Assembly (NCBI GenBank): GCA_018816555.1
Contig: JAHIVT010000073.1
Span: 1-46,833 of the forward strand
Reading direction: 5' to 3'
Origin: Pseudomonadota bacterium
Lineage (GTDB): Bacteria > Desulfobacterota > Desulfobulbia > Desulfobulbales > SURF-16
DNA: 46,833 nt
How positions within the stretch are numbered: position 1 is the first letter of the stretch; every line of letters begins with the position of its first letter. Of this stretch, positions 44,139 to 46,833 are shown piece after piece. The notes under the pieces were generated by a model that worked only from the letters and a program-made list of their open reading frames with translations, had not been told where the DNA came from and searched no databases. The position numbers were made by a program, and so were the translations under genes.

Positions 44139-45095
44139 TCAGAATCTCTCTTCCTGCTCTTCAAGCATGCTGTAGCTCTTTTCCACACTTTTTATCAGTT
44201 CAAACATGGTCAGGTGGGTACACGCATCGACCCCGTTTTTTCTGCCATAGCGGTACAGGATGCCGTTCAGGGCATCAACCTCGGTTTTTCTTCTGTTTAT
44301 GATATCCTGCAGCATGGGGGAAATGTGGTTGAAGGTCCGGCGGCAGGTTGTCATCAGTTTCTCATAGAGATCGGTTGAGCCAAGCACCACCCCGCAGGCA
44401 TCGGCGATTTCCTCACCCTCGTCAATGAGCCGTTTCAACAGGGAAACAGACTCCATGCATTCAATGAGATGGCCGTTGCGTTCGCGCACCACCGCGGATA
44501 CGGAATTTATGGCAGCATGGACAATCACCTTGCACCACAGCCGGCTCATGATGTCGTGCACCGGTTCCGTTTCGATGGAGCATTTGTTCAGCATGTCGCT
44601 GATTTTCAGCAGACGCGGGCTCAAGCTGCCGTCGTGTTCGCCTATCTTGGTCTTGCCGATGCCGTCGTTCACCACCAACCCGGGTCCAAGAGCCGTTGCC
44701 GCCATATTGGTGAAACCGGTGATGATATTGCTCCGCGCCACCACCCTTTCCATGACTTCAATATGACCAAGACCATTGAGCAGACAGACCACCGGCGAGT
44801 TATCGGTGATCAGGTGGGAAACGCCCAGCACAGCCTCATAAAGATGATAGGATTTGACGGCCATGACCACCAGATCGCACTCCTTGATGTCACCGCCGCT
44901 CGTCGTCGCCCGGGCCGGAGAATAATTGATCTCCGCCGGTTCCACATCATGGCTGGTGACCCCGACACCCTTGTCGTTGATGGCGGCTACGACCTCCTGA
45001 TCCAGATCCACAAAATAGACATCTTCACCACCCTGGGCAAGTAATGCCCCGAACAGCCTCCCTAAGGCACCTGCTCCGACTATGACGATTTTCAT
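44139..45095 (-). CDS. Ketopantoate reductase (PanE/ApbA) family protein
   Basis: 318 residues. Rossmann start KIVIVGAGALGRLFGALLA, NADPH contact around VVMAVKSYHLYEA, then the C-terminal catalytic helix region with RLWCKVIVHAAINSVSAVV (catalytic Lys and Asn) and RRKTEVDALNGIL (Glu). Reduces 2-dehydropantoate in coenzyme A synthesis if a true PanE; the family also includes other 2-oxoacid reductases. The unusual neighbourhood (Usp, kinase-like, PHP/membrane protein) leaves that open. Confidence 0.9.
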   Translation of the reverse strand: MKIVIVGAGALGRLFGALLAQGGEDVYFVDLDQEVVAAINDKGVGVTSHDVEPAEINYSPARATTSGGDIKECDLVVMAVKSYHLYEAVLGVSHLITDNSPVVCLLNGLGHIEVMERVVARSNIITGFTNMAATALGPGLVVNDGIGKTKIGEHDGSLSPRLLKISDMLNKCSIETEPVHDIMSRLWCKVIVHAAINSVSAVVRERNGHLIECMESVSLLKRLIDEGEEIADACGVVLGSTDLYEKLMTTCRRTFNHISPMLQDIINRRKTEVDALNGILYRYGRKNGVDACTHLTMFELIKSVEKSYSMLEEQEERF

Positions 45096-45427
45096 TTCAA
45101 TACCCGGTCAACGTTAGGAGCCGTCTCTGGTATCAGACGACGATATTATTTTTTTACAACGGTTTACGTTTTTTTCATTGTGCGCCAAGGCGTTTTTATC
45201 CTTTTATCTCAACATAGTGCGCGATACCTGTCAAACGAAAATCACATATAAACCCCTAACGCGGCAATTAACCGCAGCATTTAAAGTGCCTAAAATACTT
45301 TAGACACTCTTCTCTGACCACGATTAGGGTATCTACCTAAAAATCTGTCGAGATCTGATTTTCTGAAGTTGATTCGGGAGACTATGGACTACCCGACAGA
45401 GGGTTCCGGCCCCTGCTGCAGGTTGAT
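45096..45427. other. Intergenic region between PanE-like and AEC genes
   Basis: No supported gene. A short hairpin, GTGCCTAAA-atac-TTTAGACAC (about 45287-45308), may end the AEC transcript. Nearer to the PanE-like gene the sequence is A/T-rich and may hold its promoter. Confidence 0.4.
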
Positions 45428-46354
45428 TTACAACAACGAGGTCAGCGAGAGCATGAACGGCATGGTGCCCAGGGCCAGACAGGTCTGCACCGTGACAATG
45501 CCGGACATGAGCCGGGTATCGCCGCCCAGCTGGCGGGCCAGAACAAAGGAAAGGGCTGAGCAGGGCAATGCGGCGAACAGAACGGCGATTGTAGCACGCG
45601 TATGCTCCACCTGAAAAAACAGACAGAAAAGCCACATGAGCGCCGGCAGGACAATGAGCTTGCCCAGGCAGGCGGCAACGATTGTCCTCGGTGATGCCTG
45701 AAAAATTTTAAAATCAAGGCCGGCGCCTGCGGTGAGAAGGCCCATGGGCAAGGCGGCCTTGCCGAGAATGGCCATGGCGCCCGCCACAGGCGTGACAATA
45801 TGTATCCCCGCGACATTGATGAAAATCCCGGCAAGACAGGCCAGCAGCACGGGATTCTTGAGCAGGGAGAGCAAAATTGCCAGCCGCTTGCGGCCGGATG
45901 TCCGGCTGCCGTAACAGAGCAGCACCACAACGCATAAGATATTGACCAGCGGGATCAGGGTCGCCATGATGATCGCGGCAATCTGCATCCCCGGTTCGCC
46001 AAAGGAAAACAGGATGATGGTCAAGCCGATATAGGTGTTGAAGCGCAACGTTCCCTGGAAAAGGGAGGTGAAGGCCGGCCCCTCGCCGGCAAGCCTCTTT
46101 CTGGCGGCAACCAGCAGCATGGCAATCGTCAGGAAAGCAAAGACCAGCGCGGCAATGAGCGATGCCGTCTGCACACCGCCTGTCCGGGTCGTGCCGATTT
46201 TCAGGACCAGCAGGGCGGGAAAGAGCAGGTAATAGGTGATCTGCTCGGCAGCGGGCCAGAAACGCTCCCCCGGAAAACCGATCCGCCTGAGCACAAAGCC
46301 CAGCAAAATCGTGCCCAATATGGGCGCATAGCTCTGCAGCACACCAATTTCCAT
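45428..46354 (-). CDS. AEC (auxin efflux carrier) family transporter
   Basis: 308 residues with about 10 membrane helices in two repeats. The start EIGVLQSYAPILGTILLGFVLRRIG, the Pro in YYLLFPALLVLKI, and the second-repeat NPVLLACLAGIFINVAG with LPMGLLTAGAGLDF match the family, which exports small organic acids. Substrate unknown. A short, G-rich ribosome-binding region (GGGGAGGGG) precedes the ATG. Confidence 0.92.
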   Translation of the reverse strand: MEIGVLQSYAPILGTILLGFVLRRIGFPGERFWPAAEQITYYLLFPALLVLKIGTTRTGGVQTASLIAALVFAFLTIAMLLVAARKRLAGEGPAFTSLFQGTLRFNTYIGLTIILFSFGEPGMQIAAIIMATLIPLVNILCVVVLLCYGSRTSGRKRLAILLSLLKNPVLLACLAGIFINVAGIHIVTPVAGAMAILGKAALPMGLLTAGAGLDFKIFQASPRTIVAACLGKLIVLPALMWLFCLFFQVEHTRATIAVLFAALPCSALSFVLARQLGGDTRLMSGIVTVQTCLALGTMPFMLSLTSLL

Positions 46355-46828
46355 TCACCCCTCCCCTGTTTTAGGCAGGCAACCTTATCCTGTTTTCCGG
46401 AAAAGAGCACGGGAGTTTTTCATCGAAAAACTTGCCAAGACACAACAGAAGGACCCGAGATTCCGCCCTCACCTTCCCCCTGATTTGTCATCTGTTATGG
46501 CCACAGAAAAGCCCTTTCGTTTCCCTTAACGCTGGTGGATGGATTGATAAAGGGACTCTTTTTAAGGTCGCTCCCAAAATTTTTTAAAAAAATTATTTCT
46601 GTAAGCTGCATGTAATATTTCACCTGTCATATTGCGCAAGTAAACAGCTCATCAGTTCTGCTGCCCTTATATTAAGTTTGGATAAGACTTTTTTGTCTTT
46701 CTGGTTCATGAATATGAGTCCAAGAAGACCCAAGGATTTCCCGGGGAGCAGAGCAGGGCTTTGTTAAGTGCAGGATGGGGAAGCTATTAACCATCCAGGG
46801 AAGAAATGAAGAAAAAAAAGGAGGTCAA
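46355..46828. other. Intergenic region at the right edge
   Basis: No supported gene. It separates the divergent AEC gene from the gene starting at 46829, so it should carry promoters for both. The most conspicuous features are an A/T-rich stretch (46575-46630) and a small hairpin AAGAC-ttttt-tGTCTT near 46685. I found no -24/-12 match. Confidence 0.4.
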
Positions 46829-46833
46829 ATGAA
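46829..46833 (+). CDS. Start of an unidentified gene (cut by window end)
   Basis: ATG preceded by AAGGAGGTCAA, a near-perfect ribosome-binding site, four bases before the start. Only the first codon and two further bases are present, so the product cannot be named. Confidence 0.5.

Noticed and set aside
1-46833. CRISPR array, rRNA operon or prophage
   Set aside because: No regularly spaced repeats, no rRNA signature sequences and no cluster of phage structural genes were found.

Overview
This 46.8 kb window looks like bacterial chromosome from a strict anaerobe, most likely a Desulfobacterota (deltaproteobacterial) sulfur-metabolising lineage close to Desulfobulbales. That placement is an inference. 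It rests on a small assimilatory-type sulfite reductase, a gap-rimI-pgk-tpiA-secG order, many two-component proteins and universal stress proteins, and NtrC/sigma-54 style regulation. There is no rRNA operon, prophage or CRISPR array.

Layout. 0.3-1.7 kb (+): two unrecognised proteins and an HU gene. 1.75-3.1 kb (-): a tyrosine integrase beside tRNA-Leu(GAG). 3.1-7.5 kb (-): secG, tpiA, pgk, rimI and a long divergent gap, the central glycolytic cluster. 7.8-10.1 kb (-): cysK and rmuC. 10.3-15.3 kb (+): small sulfite reductase, a CAU tRNA, a Nif3-family protein, a zinc-ribbon coiled-coil protein, RNase H, rnpB (its 5' end overlaps the RNase H gene) and an ispDF fusion. 15.4-23.9 kb (-): a HigA-like orphan regulator, then what appears to be an ion/stress module: a small membrane protein, a Usp-like protein, a Lon protease with a response-regulator receiver domain built into it, a tandem Usp, an ArsB/NhaD-type transporter with an extra periplasmic domain, and an SLC13-type transporter. 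24.8-27.7 kb (+): a sensor kinase and NtrC-family regulator diverge from that module. 27.8-31.2 kb: an asymmetric double ABC ATPase, a compositionally odd MFS gene and thpR. 31.2-31.5 kb: no convincing protein gene, but a GGA-rich, multi-hairpin candidate RNA resembling CsrA-sequestering sRNAs. 31.8-34.6 kb (+): aroD-aroE-aroA. 34.8-39.1 kb (-): pyk, a metallo-beta-lactamase-fold hydrolase and a hybrid PAS kinase. 39.3-45.1 kb (-): a 1027-residue protein with a PHP-like segment and membrane C terminus, a degenerate protein kinase, a Usp and a PanE-like reductase. 45.4-46.4 kb (-): an AEC-family carrier. A start codon with a strong ribosome-binding site lies at the right edge.

The most interesting block is 15.9-27.7 kb. 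I find -24/-12 (sigma-54) promoter-like sequences in front of the Usp-like gene, in front of the SLC13 gene, and a weaker one in front of the sensor kinase. Copies of a 15-bp palindrome of the form RTTGC-N5-GCAAY lie upstream of them. A reasonable model is that the local kinase/NtrC pair drives the transporter-Usp genes through these sites. The Lon-receiver fusion carries a receiver resembling that of the local regulator and could be a phosphorylation-controlled protease in the same circuit. Second in interest are the CsrB-like RNA candidate and the PanE-Usp-kinase-PHP/membrane cluster. All calls come from reading sequence and translations; no database search was run.
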